Shown here: in pieces, positions 1 to 7,057 of the stretch
How positions within the stretch are numbered: the stretch's first letter is position 1
Layout: every line of letters starts with the position of its first letter
Origin: an uncultured Pirellulaceae bacterium
GTDB taxonomy: Bacteria > Planctomycetota > Planctomycetia > Pirellulales > Pirellulaceae
DNA length: 11,172 bases
Direction of reading: 5' to 3'
Assembly: GCA_934278005.1 (NCBI GenBank)
Contig: CAKQWG010000104.1
Location: forward strand, 1 to 11,172
The notes under the pieces: generated by a model
Told to the model about the DNA's origin: nothing
The model's input: only the letters and a program-made list of their open reading frames with translations
Database searches by the model: none
Program-made: the position numbers and the translations under genes

Positions 1-511
1 CTCATCAGCCGTCAACTCGCGCACAGGTGATCGACCAAGCTTGTTCGGCTTGGCCACTGCGGCTACTTCATCTGCCAACGCTTCTGTCACTTCTTCTGGC
101 GGTGCATCGGCCAGTTGATCAACAGTCGCAGCTTCCGCTTGCGATTCGAGGCAGTCTGTGCTGGATACCTCGGAGTCGAGCCAGTCGGAGTCCTGCCAAT
201 CCGCTGCGGCTGGCGAGGCTTGTGCGCCGCTCTGGTCGGTATCCACTTGGTCGGGCCAGCGCAGCGCATCGCGGCGCAAGCGATAGCGCAACGCCTGAGG
301 TACATCTGCTTGAAGTCCGCCGCCAGCGAGACTTCATCCATGACGGGGTGTACTGCGGGAATGGGTACCCACCGGCCTTCGGCCCGAAACTCAGAGGCCC
401 GCAACGCACACGTCAAACTGGGACAGTTAGCTTCACGCGCACCAAAGCATTTCTGCCAAACCTGACCACAAAACTGGTTTACCGCTTGACGGCCCCGCTG
501 CTACGCCGCAT
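1..511 (-). CDS. Unrecognised cysteine-containing protein, 3' part cut by window edge, apparently frameshifted twice
   Basis: No known family was recognised. Protein-like sequence on the minus strand is spread over three frames. An ATG at 511 opens 10 codons, then a stop at 479-481. A second frame (500 down to about 310) reads FCGQVWQKC, then NCPSLTC, then EGRWVPIPAVHPVMDEVSLA, giving a C-x6-C-x7-C-x4-C pattern that could bind metal. A third frame (about 310 to 1, no stop) reads DVPQALRYRLRRDALRW and then an acidic Ala/Gln/Glu-rich stretch, and runs off the left edge. Adding one G near 480-484 and one near 309-312 would join all three into one reading frame. That suggests two 1-base deletions, either sequencing errors in G runs or a decayed gene. 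The ATG has no good ribosome site, so the start is uncertain. Other readings of this stretch on either strand give no protein-like sequence. Coding is fairly likely; function is unknown. Confidence 0.5.
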
Positions 512-594
512 TCCTATAGTCTGCTCGCAAAATCCAAAGGCAACAACCAGCAGACTAAAGGAATCGCGCGTAGAGCGGACAGGCCGCACGGAAG

Positions 595-622
595 ACTTGA
601 GACTTGAGACTTGAGACTTGAG
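595..622. repeat. Four tandem copies of a 7-bp unit (ACTTGAG)
   Basis: Four exact head-to-tail copies of ACTTGAG lie upstream of the minus-strand left-edge gene, and a partial match (ACACTCA) follows them. A 7-bp unit would shift frame in coding DNA, so this is most likely an intergenic microsatellite-like repeat prone to copy-number change. No function can be read from it. Confidence 0.85.
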
Positions 623-1000
623 ACACTCACATCACAAATGTCACTCAGGTCTCACGGCTCTGGTCTAGACGCAGTTCCCGCATCGCATCTCGTCGTCTTC
701 TTTCCCCGTTTTTCAAAAGCGCACCCCAGCGTTACCGCTAGCGGTCTGCGCCGACCTAACAGGAATTCCAATATCGTGCCCAACTCTATGAACAGTCCGT
801 TTATCGAACAACTACAAGCAGGTCCACTCGCCACCGTCTGCGACTACGCGGACTGCACAAATCAAGCCTAACGGAGATGCCACGGGGTCGCCGCGCACTT
901 CGATTTCTGTGAATGCGGCTGCCAAGTGATTAGTAGTTAAAAAAGATTTCGCGAATCAAGGAAAGATTCTTAGCAGTCATTTCGACTATCTTTTATCAGA
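623..1000. other. Gap with no recognisable gene
   Basis: About 400 bases between the left-edge gene and the sigma factor. A plus-strand open frame at 611-871 starts inside the 7-bp repeat, has no ribosome site and gives no protein-like composition, so it is not called. Two short palindromes are present: ACCGCTAGCGGT at 734-745 and TTCGCGAA at 948-955. The second lies in an A/T-richer stretch (936-1000) that probably holds the promoter of the downstream sigma factor. No clear -35/-10 pair was found. Confidence 0.5.
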
Positions 1001-1027
1001 GAGGAACCGCTGGGGAATTTGGCAAAG

Positions 1028-1534
1028 ATGAAGATGAAGATCAAGTGGTCGGAATTCGTCAAAATACACGCGCCGCCGGTATACCAGACGGCGTGGCGAA
1101 TTCTGGGGCAAGTTCAAGATTCTGAGGACGTAGTACAAGAGGTTTTCATCGAAGCCCACGCGCGTTTTATGGCCGACGACGTTATCCACTGGGTAACTTT
1201 TCTTCATCGCTTGACAACGTATCGCGCGATCGACTCCCTTCGCCAACGTCGTAACAGTGACTCTTTCGAGGCAGATCGGATTGCGGACGACCAACCCACG
1301 TCACATCAACAGGTCTGCGCTGACGAGCTGGAAACTCAAATCCGTGCCATCGTGGCTGCGCTGCCGGAGCGTCAGGCCACAGTTTTTTGTTTGGTCCATT
1401 TTGAATCGAAATCAGTTGCTGAGGTGGCGAGGCTTTTAGACATTACTGTTAATGCGGTTTCGATAGCACTCCATAAGGCCCGTCAGACTCTAAAGCAAAG
1501 GCTTTTCAGCCGGACGGAGGGACCCTCGATATGA
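1028..1534 (+). CDS. RNA polymerase sigma factor, ECF (sigma-70 group 4) subfamily
   Basis: A 168-residue ECF-type sigma factor that would direct RNA polymerase to a specific promoter set. Region 2 covers about residues 15-76: AWRILG, then DSEDVVQEVFIEA, the core-binding helix with its conserved acidic residues, then RAIDSLRQRR, the -10 recognition part. Region 4 covers about 104-160: LPERQATVF followed by a helix-turn-helix (SVAEVARLLDIT, then VNAVSIALHKAR). No region 1.1 or 3 is present, as expected for the group. ATG at 1028 was chosen because a GGGGAA stretch lies at 1012-1017, 10 bases before it; TTG at 1019 and ATG at 1034 are alternatives. The gene ends in ATGA, overlapping the next start by 4 bases, so the two are translationally coupled. 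In such pairs the second gene is often the anti-sigma factor. The family call is firm; the subgroup and target genes are unknown. Confidence 0.92.
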   Translation: MKMKIKWSEFVKIHAPPVYQTAWRILGQVQDSEDVVQEVFIEAHARFMADDVIHWVTFLHRLTTYRAIDSLRQRRNSDSFEADRIADDQPTSHQQVCADELETQIRAIVAALPERQATVFCLVHFESKSVAEVARLLDITVNAVSIALHKARQTLKQRLFSRTEGPSI

Positions 1535-2268
1535 ACCACCACAACGACTACCAAGGCTGGGAAGAACGTGAGCCCGAGGAATTGAAAATGGCGCTCCAGA
1601 ATATTCGAGACCAACCGCTTCCCACGGAATCCCTGCGCAAAGCCATTGCCAAGGCCGAAAGCATCTCCATGACGCCCCAGGCGTGGAAACGAGGCTTTCT
1701 CAACGCGCTGTTGGTGGGCATTCCAATATGGGCATTGGTTTCCGCAGTTATCTGCTGGCTTACAACGCATTTTGATGTCAGTCAGCTTAGTGCTTACAGC
1801 GCGTTTCTGATTCTTTGGCAAATTGTTTTCGGATGGATGATAATCAACCGTTTCCGGGAGAAGTTCCGTGTTGGCAAAGTGCTAATCGACTGTGGCCGAG
1901 CCCCTCTCTACGCCATGTTTATTTTTCAAAGCGTTTGGATGGCTGGCATGGCAATCAGCTGGTTGCTCGTAACTGGCAGCCTCGTTGAAGCTAGCTTTTT
2001 CCTAAGTTTCAGTGTTTTTTGGATTTGCGGGGCAGCAAGTCGGCTCCAGTTTTGTGAAGCTGGAATTAGACTTCACGGTCTTCTCCCATGGAGCAAAATT
2101 AAGTCTTATCAGTGGAAGGAAGGCAAGGCCCCAACCTTGTTGGTGCAGACCGACGCAAGGTTTTCGTGGTACAGTCGGGGAGCGTATCCCATTCCGACAA
2201 AATACCGTAACGAGGTTGATGCGGTGCTGCAACAGAAGCTGGGCAATCCATCCACTGAAGCATCTTGA
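1531..2268 (+). CDS. Four-helix membrane protein coupled to the ECF sigma factor; possible sigma-controlling protein
   Basis: A 245-residue protein with no firm family match. Residues 1-55 are hydrophilic and probably cytoplasmic, including a short helical stretch (about 20-45, LKMALQNIRDQPLPTESLRK). Four hydrophobic segments follow at about 57-79, 86-106, 126-148 and 153-171. The C-terminal part (about 173-236) is a soluble domain with GIRLHGLLPWSKIKSYQW and then alternating hydrophobic residues. It resembles the small PH-like beta domains found at the end of DUF5673/YcxB-type membrane proteins, a weak resemblance by eye. The start ATG overlaps the sigma stop codon, which argues for a shared job, perhaps binding the sigma factor at the membrane. 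A classic zinc-binding anti-sigma (ZAS) motif with H-x3-C-x2-C is absent. The link to sigma control is inferred from position only. Confidence 0.75.
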   Translation: MNHHNDYQGWEEREPEELKMALQNIRDQPLPTESLRKAIAKAESISMTPQAWKRGFLNALLVGIPIWALVSAVICWLTTHFDVSQLSAYSAFLILWQIVFGWMIINRFREKFRVGKVLIDCGRAPLYAMFIFQSVWMAGMAISWLLVTGSLVEASFFLSFSVFWICGAASRLQFCEAGIRLHGLLPWSKIKSYQWKEGKAPTLLVQTDARFSWYSRGAYPIPTKYRNEVDAVLQQKLGNPSTEAS

Positions 2269-2270
2269 GC

Positions 2271-2276
2271 AAGGAA
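2271..2276 (+). promoter_or_regulatory. Ribosome binding site of the MfnE-like kinase
   Basis: AAGGAA sits 10 bases before the ATG at 2287 and just after the stop of the membrane protein. It supports this start and suggests translation independent of the upstream gene even if transcription is shared. Confidence 0.6.
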
Positions 2277-2286
2277 ACACTTCGCT

Positions 2287-2985
2287 ATGCCCACTCCGCG
2301 CGTGCTTAAACTTGGTGGTAGCTTGTTGCTGCTTCCCGATTGGCCTGAGCGTTTGACGGCTTGGATCCAGTCACACCCAGCGCCACTGAATTTGCTGCTC
2401 GTAGGTGGCGGACAGGTCGTCGACGCGGTGCGCGAACTGGATCGGCAACATAACTTTCCCGCTCCCTTTTCACACTGGCTATGTATTGACCTGCTATCGG
2501 CCACTGCGCGGATTGCGAGCCAATTGTTGCCGACCTTCCCGTTGATCATCACGGCGGATGAGCTGCAGCGAGTTGTGCGCGATAGATTTTCAGGCGATTC
2601 TGTGGCTGGTGAGGACGTAGCAGAATTTTCAGGTGATCGCGGCTCGCCCCCATCGCTGCGGGCCTCGGCAACGTACATCGTCGACGTGCGCTGCTTCTAC
2701 CAGCCGCCTGCTTTAGAAGAGCCCGACGGAGCGAAAAACAGTGAGTCGATAGCCACCGATTGTCCCTTGCCGGAAAGCTGGGAGACGACGTCGGACTCAT
2801 TGGCGGCGTGGTTAGCGAACGTGGTACAGGCAGCGGAGTTGGTGTTGTTCAAGTCGACCACGCCGCCAAGGAATTGTCACACACCGCAGGCCTGGGTTGA
2901 GCAGTCCATAGTGGATGCCGCTTTCGCCGATACTCTTCCCACCACGCTATCGGTCAGTATCGTCGATTTGCTCAAGACCCGATAG
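2287..2985 (+). CDS. Amino-acid kinase fold protein, MfnE-like (methanofuran/C1-carrier synthesis kinase type)
   Basis: A 232-residue protein of the aspartate/glutamate/uridylate kinase superfamily. KLGGSLL at 8-14 is the N-terminal phosphate loop and VGGGQVVDAVRELD at 39-52 is the second glycine loop. HWLCIDLLSATA at 63-74 and ESWETTSDSLAAWLA at 163-177 match my memory of the MfnE kinase group, which phosphorylates an aminomethylfuran precursor in methanofuran-type cofactor synthesis. Many planctomycetes carry related genes for tetrahydromethanopterin-linked C1 transfer, so this role is plausible but inferred. Residues about 100-160 form a poorly conserved, Ser/Asp/Pro-rich stretch that is probably a loop. 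No other C1 genes are in this window. Older annotations of such genes as glutamate 5-kinase or uridylate kinase would be wrong on length and motifs. It follows the membrane protein by 18 bases and ends flush against the convergent UXS gene. Confidence 0.75.
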   Translation: MPTPRVLKLGGSLLLLPDWPERLTAWIQSHPAPLNLLLVGGGQVVDAVRELDRQHNFPAPFSHWLCIDLLSATARIASQLLPTFPLIITADELQRVVRDRFSGDSVAGEDVAEFSGDRGSPPSLRASATYIVDVRCFYQPPALEEPDGAKNSESIATDCPLPESWETTSDSLAAWLANVVQAAELVLFKSTTPPRNCHTPQAWVEQSIVDAAFADTLPTTLSVSIVDLLKTR

Positions 2986-3957
2986 TTAATAATTTGGAGT
3001 CGGCGGGCGGTAGTGAGTCAGGTCGATCGACTTGAACCAGTCGATCGTTTTAGTCAGACCCACACGCAAAGTAATCTTGGGTTGCCAATCGAGTATTTTT
3101 TTGGCGAGCGTGATGTCGGGACGGCGCCGAGTTGGATCATCGGCGGGAAGCGGTCGTTCGATGAGCTTGACGTTAGCACCGGTCAGTTCGATAACCAGTT
3201 CGGCTAATTCGCGAATCGTGAACTCGCCGGGATTGCCGATATTGACCGGTCCATTGAATTGGTCGTAGTCCATCAAACGAATGATGCCCTCGACCAAGTC
3301 GTCGCGATAGCAGAACGAGCGAGTTTGACTACCATCGCCAAAGATGGTGATGTCTTGACCCGTCAGGGCTTGACGGATGAAGTTAGAGACGACGCGGCCA
3401 TCGTAAGGATGCATGCGTGGCCCGTAGGTATTGAAGATCCGCACGATGCGCACGTCGACTCGGTTCATGCGGTGGTAATCGACAAAAAGTGTCTCTGCCG
3501 CTCGCTTGCCTTCATCGTAACAGGCCCGTGGCCCGATCGGATTAACGCTACCGCGATAGCTTTCAGGTTGCGGGTGGACTTCGGGATCACCGTACACTTC
3601 TGACGTACTGGCTTGCAAGATTCGGGCGCCGCAGCGTTTGGCCATACCCAAAAGATTGATCGACCCCATGACGCTGGTTTTGATGGTTTTGATTGGATTG
3701 AACTGGTAGTGTCCCGGAGCGGCAGGACACGCCATGTTGTAGACTTGATCGACTTCTAGAAATATTGGCAGTGTAACGTCGTGTCGAATGAGTTCAAAAT
3801 TTGGACGTCCCAGCAGATGAACAACATTTGACTTCTGGCTGGTAAAAAAGTTGTCCAAGCAGATGACGTCGTGGCCGTCATCGACCAAGCGCTCACAGAT
3901 ATGTGAGCCCAAGAATCCCGCACCACCTGTAACCAGAATTCGCTTAATTTCAGACAT
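2986..3957 (-). CDS. UDP-glucuronate decarboxylase (UDP-xylose synthase), extended SDR family
   Basis: Converts UDP-glucuronate to UDP-xylose with NAD+ as a tightly held cofactor, in the cytoplasm, supplying xylose for surface polysaccharide. The 323-residue form starting at ATG 3957 (MSEIKRILV) matches bacterial UXS length. The Rossmann loop GGAGFLG is at 11-17, [10 protein letters not shown] at 76-85 is typical of [12 protein letters not shown] at 117-125 carries the catalytic Thr/Ser and Glu, and the active-site Y-x3-K is Y147-K151. [19 protein letters not shown] (206-224) and RRRPDI (277-282) are also family signatures. The open frame continues 24 codons upstream to a TTG at 4029, with another ATG at 4017. 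That extra stretch (Asn/Lys-rich) lies before the Rossmann strand and is probably not translated. The gene lies on the same strand as the ligase-type gene upstream, and its stop directly abuts that of the plus-strand kinase. Confidence 0.95.
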   Translation of the reverse strand: MSEIKRILVTGGAGFLGSHICERLVDDGHDVICLDNFFTSQKSNVVHLLGRPNFELIRHDVTLPIFLEVDQVYNMACPAAPGHYQFNPIKTIKTSVMGSINLLGMAKRCGARILQASTSEVYGDPEVHPQPESYRGSVNPIGPRACYDEGKRAAETLFVDYHRMNRVDVRIVRIFNTYGPRMHPYDGRVVSNFIRQALTGQDITIFGDGSQTRSFCYRDDLVEGIIRLMDYDQFNGPVNIGNPGEFTIRELAELVIELTGANVKLIERPLPADDPTRRRPDITLAKKILDWQPKITLRVGLTKTIDWFKSIDLTHYRPPTPNY

Positions 3958-4180
3958 CGCACTTACTTTGGGTTTTAGCTGTGTGGGCTTGGCCACGTTG
4001 TTGTTTTTGCTAAGCATAGCCGACGGCAAGTCAGACGGAAACGCCAGATCGCCGCTAGCTTATCGCCCACGGGAATTCGCCGTAAAAGGCGGGCTCGATC
4101 GGCGGCGGACTCCGTTTTTGCGGTCCAGTGCCATGTCAGCTGGTGCTGTGCGTTACTGTGCACTATTGCAACCGAACCCG
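3958..4180 (-). other. Spacer between the ligase-type gene and UXS
   Basis: About 220 bases on the minus-strand path from the ligase-type gene to UXS. This is long enough for a promoter of UXS, so the two need not share a transcript. A short inverted repeat, CGCC/GGCG with a GTAAAA loop, lies near 4079-4092; it has no T run and is not called a terminator. No convincing promoter hexamers were seen. Confidence 0.4.
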
Positions 4181-5587
4181 TTAGGACGCGGTCAGGGGTG
4201 TTGGGATTGCAGGCAGGCCGCGCTCGGGAGGTGGGTACAGCGTACAGAACTGCTGCTTGGCAGCGACGACTAGTCCCAGGGCTGAGAATAACAGGCCATT
4301 TTCGATGGTGGAGAATGAGACCTCGTGGAAAGCCATTTGAAGAGCGTGGACGCCGCCAATGCAGATGGCGACCACCGACAATCCCCGCGCCCATTGGGGA
4401 GCCTGCCGCGCTTGCCACAAAAGGGTGCACTGTACGCCAGCGGCCAGTGCCACGAAGGCATACAGGCAGAAGCCGACTAGCCCCAAGTCGACCAGCAGGC
4501 TCAGGAAACTGTTGTGATGCACATATCCCCGAATCGATTCGATGCGAATATCCGTCGAGCGGTCTGCCAAATAGGGACGGTTATAGACCTGAAACTGATT
4601 GAAGCCAAAGCCCGCTACGGGCCGGTCTTTGAACATCTCCAGTGATACGTACGCAAAAGCGGCGCGCATATAGGTGCTCTCGCGCGTCTCGGCCGCCGAA
4701 TACTCGCGTTTGAAGGCGACCAATTCGGGGCCTTTGACAACCCCGACCGCCATGCAAGTAAACAACATTCCAACGATCGCTGTCCGGCGTGGAAGGCCCT
4801 GCAGGCATAACCCCGCGAGAACCACAAACGTTAACCCTAGGCCCATCCACACGCTCCGCGTCAGCGTTAACAGAATGCCTACTCCGACCACGGGCGCTAG
4901 CGACAGAAACAGCGCCCAACTCCAGCGTCGGAGCGGATACAACCATACCGTATACACGATCAAGGGGACTAGGCAAGCTAACAGGCAGACGCCCAAACGC
5001 ACCGATTGCAACATCGGACCACGTGCGCGCCCAAAGTGAATACCGAGCGTGGGGTCACCGATGAAGCGCGGAAAGACGAGCCCCCACAGCTTGGCCATCT
5101 CTAATACTGCGGTAACGCCCAGGTATACGCCCAGTCCAATCAAAAGTATCAGTGGCCATTTCAGCCTCTCTGGTTGAAGTCTGCTGGTGCGCAAGGCCGC
5201 ATACAAGAAGAAAGGAATCAAGTAGCCGTTGACGAGGTGCATCAGTGTGTTGGGTTGACCTGGCAGGAGCGAGCCCAGCGGCTGCGTGATAGTCCGCGCA
5301 GTGAGCCATAGCAGAAACAGGCCAAGGGCCACGTCAAGCGATTCCAATCGTCGAATCTGCAATTCGCCACGCCGCCACAGCAGGACCAGCTGACAACTGA
5401 TGCCGAGCAGACACAAGCGGTCTAGCGTCCAGGTTAGGCCACCCATATCGAGCGAAAAGAATTCGGCAGGAAACACGCAGGTCGCAATAAAGAACAGAGC
5501 TACCGATATAAAAAGCGAGCCACGCGTTATCGAAATCGCACCCCACAGAACCAGCGGCAGAGTCATGACTGTCAATAAAAATGGCAT
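4181..5587 (-). CDS. O-antigen ligase/polymerase-type membrane protein (Wzy_C / WaaL family)
   Basis: A 468-residue inner-membrane protein with about ten or more hydrophobic segments, of the family that ligates O-antigen to lipid A core or polymerises repeat units in the periplasm. Family features, in order: a first half of membrane helices; HFGRARGPMLQSVRLG at 184-199; LTLTRSVWMGLG at 240-251, carrying the conserved Arg that follows a helix; a large periplasmic loop at about 285-356 with FKDRPVAGFGFNQF (319-332); then VHHNSFLSLLVDLGLVGF (356-373), containing the conserved His before a helix. The Arg and the His-containing segment are the residues usually tied to catalysis. Ligase and polymerase cannot be told apart by eye. 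The Pro-rich C-terminus is cytoplasmic or short. ATG at 5587 has no strong ribosome site; ATG at 5566 is an alternative. Its neighbours (UXS, deacetylase, GT4) support a polysaccharide role. Confidence 0.88.
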   Translation of the reverse strand: MPFLLTVMTLPLVLWGAISITRGSLFISVALFFIATCVFPAEFFSLDMGGLTWTLDRLCLLGISCQLVLLWRRGELQIRRLESLDVALGLFLLWLTARTITQPLGSLLPGQPNTLMHLVNGYLIPFFLYAALRTSRLQPERLKWPLILLIGLGVYLGVTAVLEMAKLWGLVFPRFIGDPTLGIHFGRARGPMLQSVRLGVCLLACLVPLIVYTVWLYPLRRWSWALFLSLAPVVGVGILLTLTRSVWMGLGLTFVVLAGLCLQGLPRRTAIVGMLFTCMAVGVVKGPELVAFKREYSAAETRESTYMRAAFAYVSLEMFKDRPVAGFGFNQFQVYNRPYLADRSTDIRIESIRGYVHHNSFLSLLVDLGLVGFCLYAFVALAAGVQCTLLWQARQAPQWARGLSVVAICIGGVHALQMAFHEVSFSTIENGLLFSALGLVVAAKQQFCTLYPPPERGLPAIPTPLTAS

Positions 5588-6054
5588 TGCGAGCCGCTTG
5601 GGATTGGGAAATATGGATGTGGACGCAAAACGCTGATGCGGCCGACGAGGTGGCTCATGAGAAACCGGGCGACATGGGGTGTTGTATTAGGCATTCCGGT
5701 CGACGCTTCGTGTACGCCAATGCATCAGGCTGTACTTGCGAGGAAATTAACAGTGGTTTCACTGCGCAGCCGGGGGTTCGCGCCTCTAAACAGTAGCTTG
5801 TCGTTTCGCAGCGATGTGGTGTGAGCCGACAGGTTTTAGCTGGCCATCCGCCCTAGCCCTGCATAATCGCTGCAAGCGTTACATCTACGTACAAAGCAAA
5901 CAAGCTAACACTTCTTAGCAACCCCTGGCCCGCCTGCTTGTGCTTTGCAAGACACAATTCAGGTGCGCAGCCTGACTGCCAGAGTGACTATGCGCCCACG
6001 CTGACACCACCGCGTTCCAGATTGTTTGAACAGCCATGCTACAAAGGTGACCCT
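5588..6054. other. Divergent intergenic region, no recognisable gene
   Basis: About 470 bases between the minus-strand ligase-type gene and the plus-strand deacetylase. It must hold the promoters of both. Short open frames here (5581-5796 and 5636-5824, plus) show no protein-like composition and no ribosome sites. The frame of the deacetylase stays open back to 5938, but that extension gives an unstructured Pro/Arg-rich sequence before a well-placed ribosome site, so it is treated as untranslated. No clear hexamers, hairpins or repeats were seen. Confidence 0.5.
6043..6050 (+). promoter_or_regulatory. Ribosome binding site that sets the deacetylase start
   Basis: AAAGGTGA lies 4 bases before the ATG at 6055 (AAGG core about 7 bases away). 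It decides for this start over the longer open frame from 5938. Confidence 0.7.
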
Positions 6055-7050
6055 ATGAAAGAGCACTTGGTTTGGCTCTATCGCCAACTCACTCGATTCC
6101 AGCGGCAGCGTGCGCTTAAAGCAATGCAGCACGCCGGTCAGTTCCCCGTGGGAATTCTGTTTTATCATCGCGTTGCAGACACTCACCCCAACGCCTGGAC
6201 GCTTAGCTGCCGAGACTTTGCGCGTCAGCTCGACTGGCTGCAAAGCCACTTTGAAATCGTTGACCTTGCGGAGGCTCAGCGGCGGCTGCAGGAAGGTGTT
6301 TGTAAGCAACCTACTGTGTGTCTAACCTTCGACGACGGCTACGCCGAAAATGCCGATTTCGCCATAGGTGAATTAGTTCGTCGCGAGCTACCCGCGACTT
6401 ACTTTGTGTCTACAGAATTCGTGAGGACGGGCAAGAGTTTCCCGCACGATTTACAGGCGGGGACGGCGCTGGCCCCTAATTCAATCGCGCAGTTGCGCGA
6501 GTTCTCTGCGCAGGGAATCGAGATTGCTGCGCACACGCGGACGCATCCCGACCTTGGCAAAGTTTTCGATGCAAAGTGCATCGAAGCGGAGATTTATGGC
6601 AGCGTCTGCGATTTGCAGGACTGGCTGGGTCGTCCTGTGCGCTACTTTGCCTTCCCTTTCGGCCAAACGCAGAATTTTACGCAGACCGCTATCGATGCCG
6701 TCTCACGGGCTGGTCTAGCCGGCTTTTGCTCGGCGTATGGTGACTGGAACTGGCCGGGAGAGAACAGTTTTCATCTACGTCGGATCCATGCCGATCCTGG
6801 ACTGGAGAGGCTCAAGAACTGGTTGACTTACGATCCTCGCAAACTGCGCCAACGCGTGACGTTTCCATTTAGCGATTCGCCAGAACCTACTCCCGTTCCC
6901 TCGCCACAGACCACGCCCGTGCTTGCCAGCGTGAGCAACTGCGCCGTAGCGCCGGTTAGGGGGGCGGACCGGGAATCGGGTTTACACGGTGGCTTGCCTT
7001 TGCCAGCCATGGAAACTTTGCACACTCACTACATGCCCACCGCTAACTAG
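6055..7050 (+). CDS. Polysaccharide deacetylase (NodB homology domain, carbohydrate esterase 4)
   Basis: A 331-residue metal-dependent deacetylase that removes acetyl groups from an amino-sugar or acetylated polysaccharide. The opening ILFYHRV at 34-40 is typical of the family. TFDDGY at 91-96 gives the catalytic base and metal-binding Asp pair (D93, D94), HTRTH at 160-164 supplies the two metal-binding His residues, and FAFPFGQ at 198-204 is the next conserved motif. LRRIHAD at 241-247 is the final family segment. No signal peptide is visible, so the protein may act in the cytoplasm or leave by another route. Residues about 272-331 form a Pro/Ser/Thr/Val-rich tail that is not part of the fold. 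The stop is 7 bases before the glycosyltransferase start, which indicates an operon. The family call is firm; the substrate is unknown. Confidence 0.92.
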   Translation: MKEHLVWLYRQLTRFQRQRALKAMQHAGQFPVGILFYHRVADTHPNAWTLSCRDFARQLDWLQSHFEIVDLAEAQRRLQEGVCKQPTVCLTFDDGYAENADFAIGELVRRELPATYFVSTEFVRTGKSFPHDLQAGTALAPNSIAQLREFSAQGIEIAAHTRTHPDLGKVFDAKCIEAEIYGSVCDLQDWLGRPVRYFAFPFGQTQNFTQTAIDAVSRAGLAGFCSAYGDWNWPGENSFHLRRIHADPGLERLKNWLTYDPRKLRQRVTFPFSDSPEPTPVPSPQTTPVLASVSNCAVAPVRGADRESGLHGGLPLPAMETLHTHYMPTAN

Positions 7051-7057
7051 GACCATC

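Noticed and set aside
27..614. Long plus-strand open frame (195 residues)
   Set aside because: It runs antisense to the protein-like minus-strand sequence, ends in the 7-bp repeat and has an Arg/Ser/Leu-rich composition typical of a shadow frame.
734..745. 12-bp palindrome ACCGCTAGCGGT as an operator
   Set aside because: No promoter was found beside it and no second copy was seen in the window, so chance is not excluded.
611..871. Plus-strand open frame of 86 residues
   Set aside because: It starts inside the 7-bp repeat, has no ribosome site and no recognisable motif or codon pattern.
3958..4029. 24-codon N-terminal extension of UXS from TTG 4029
   Set aside because: It lies before the first Rossmann strand, exceeds the usual family length and has no ribosome site.
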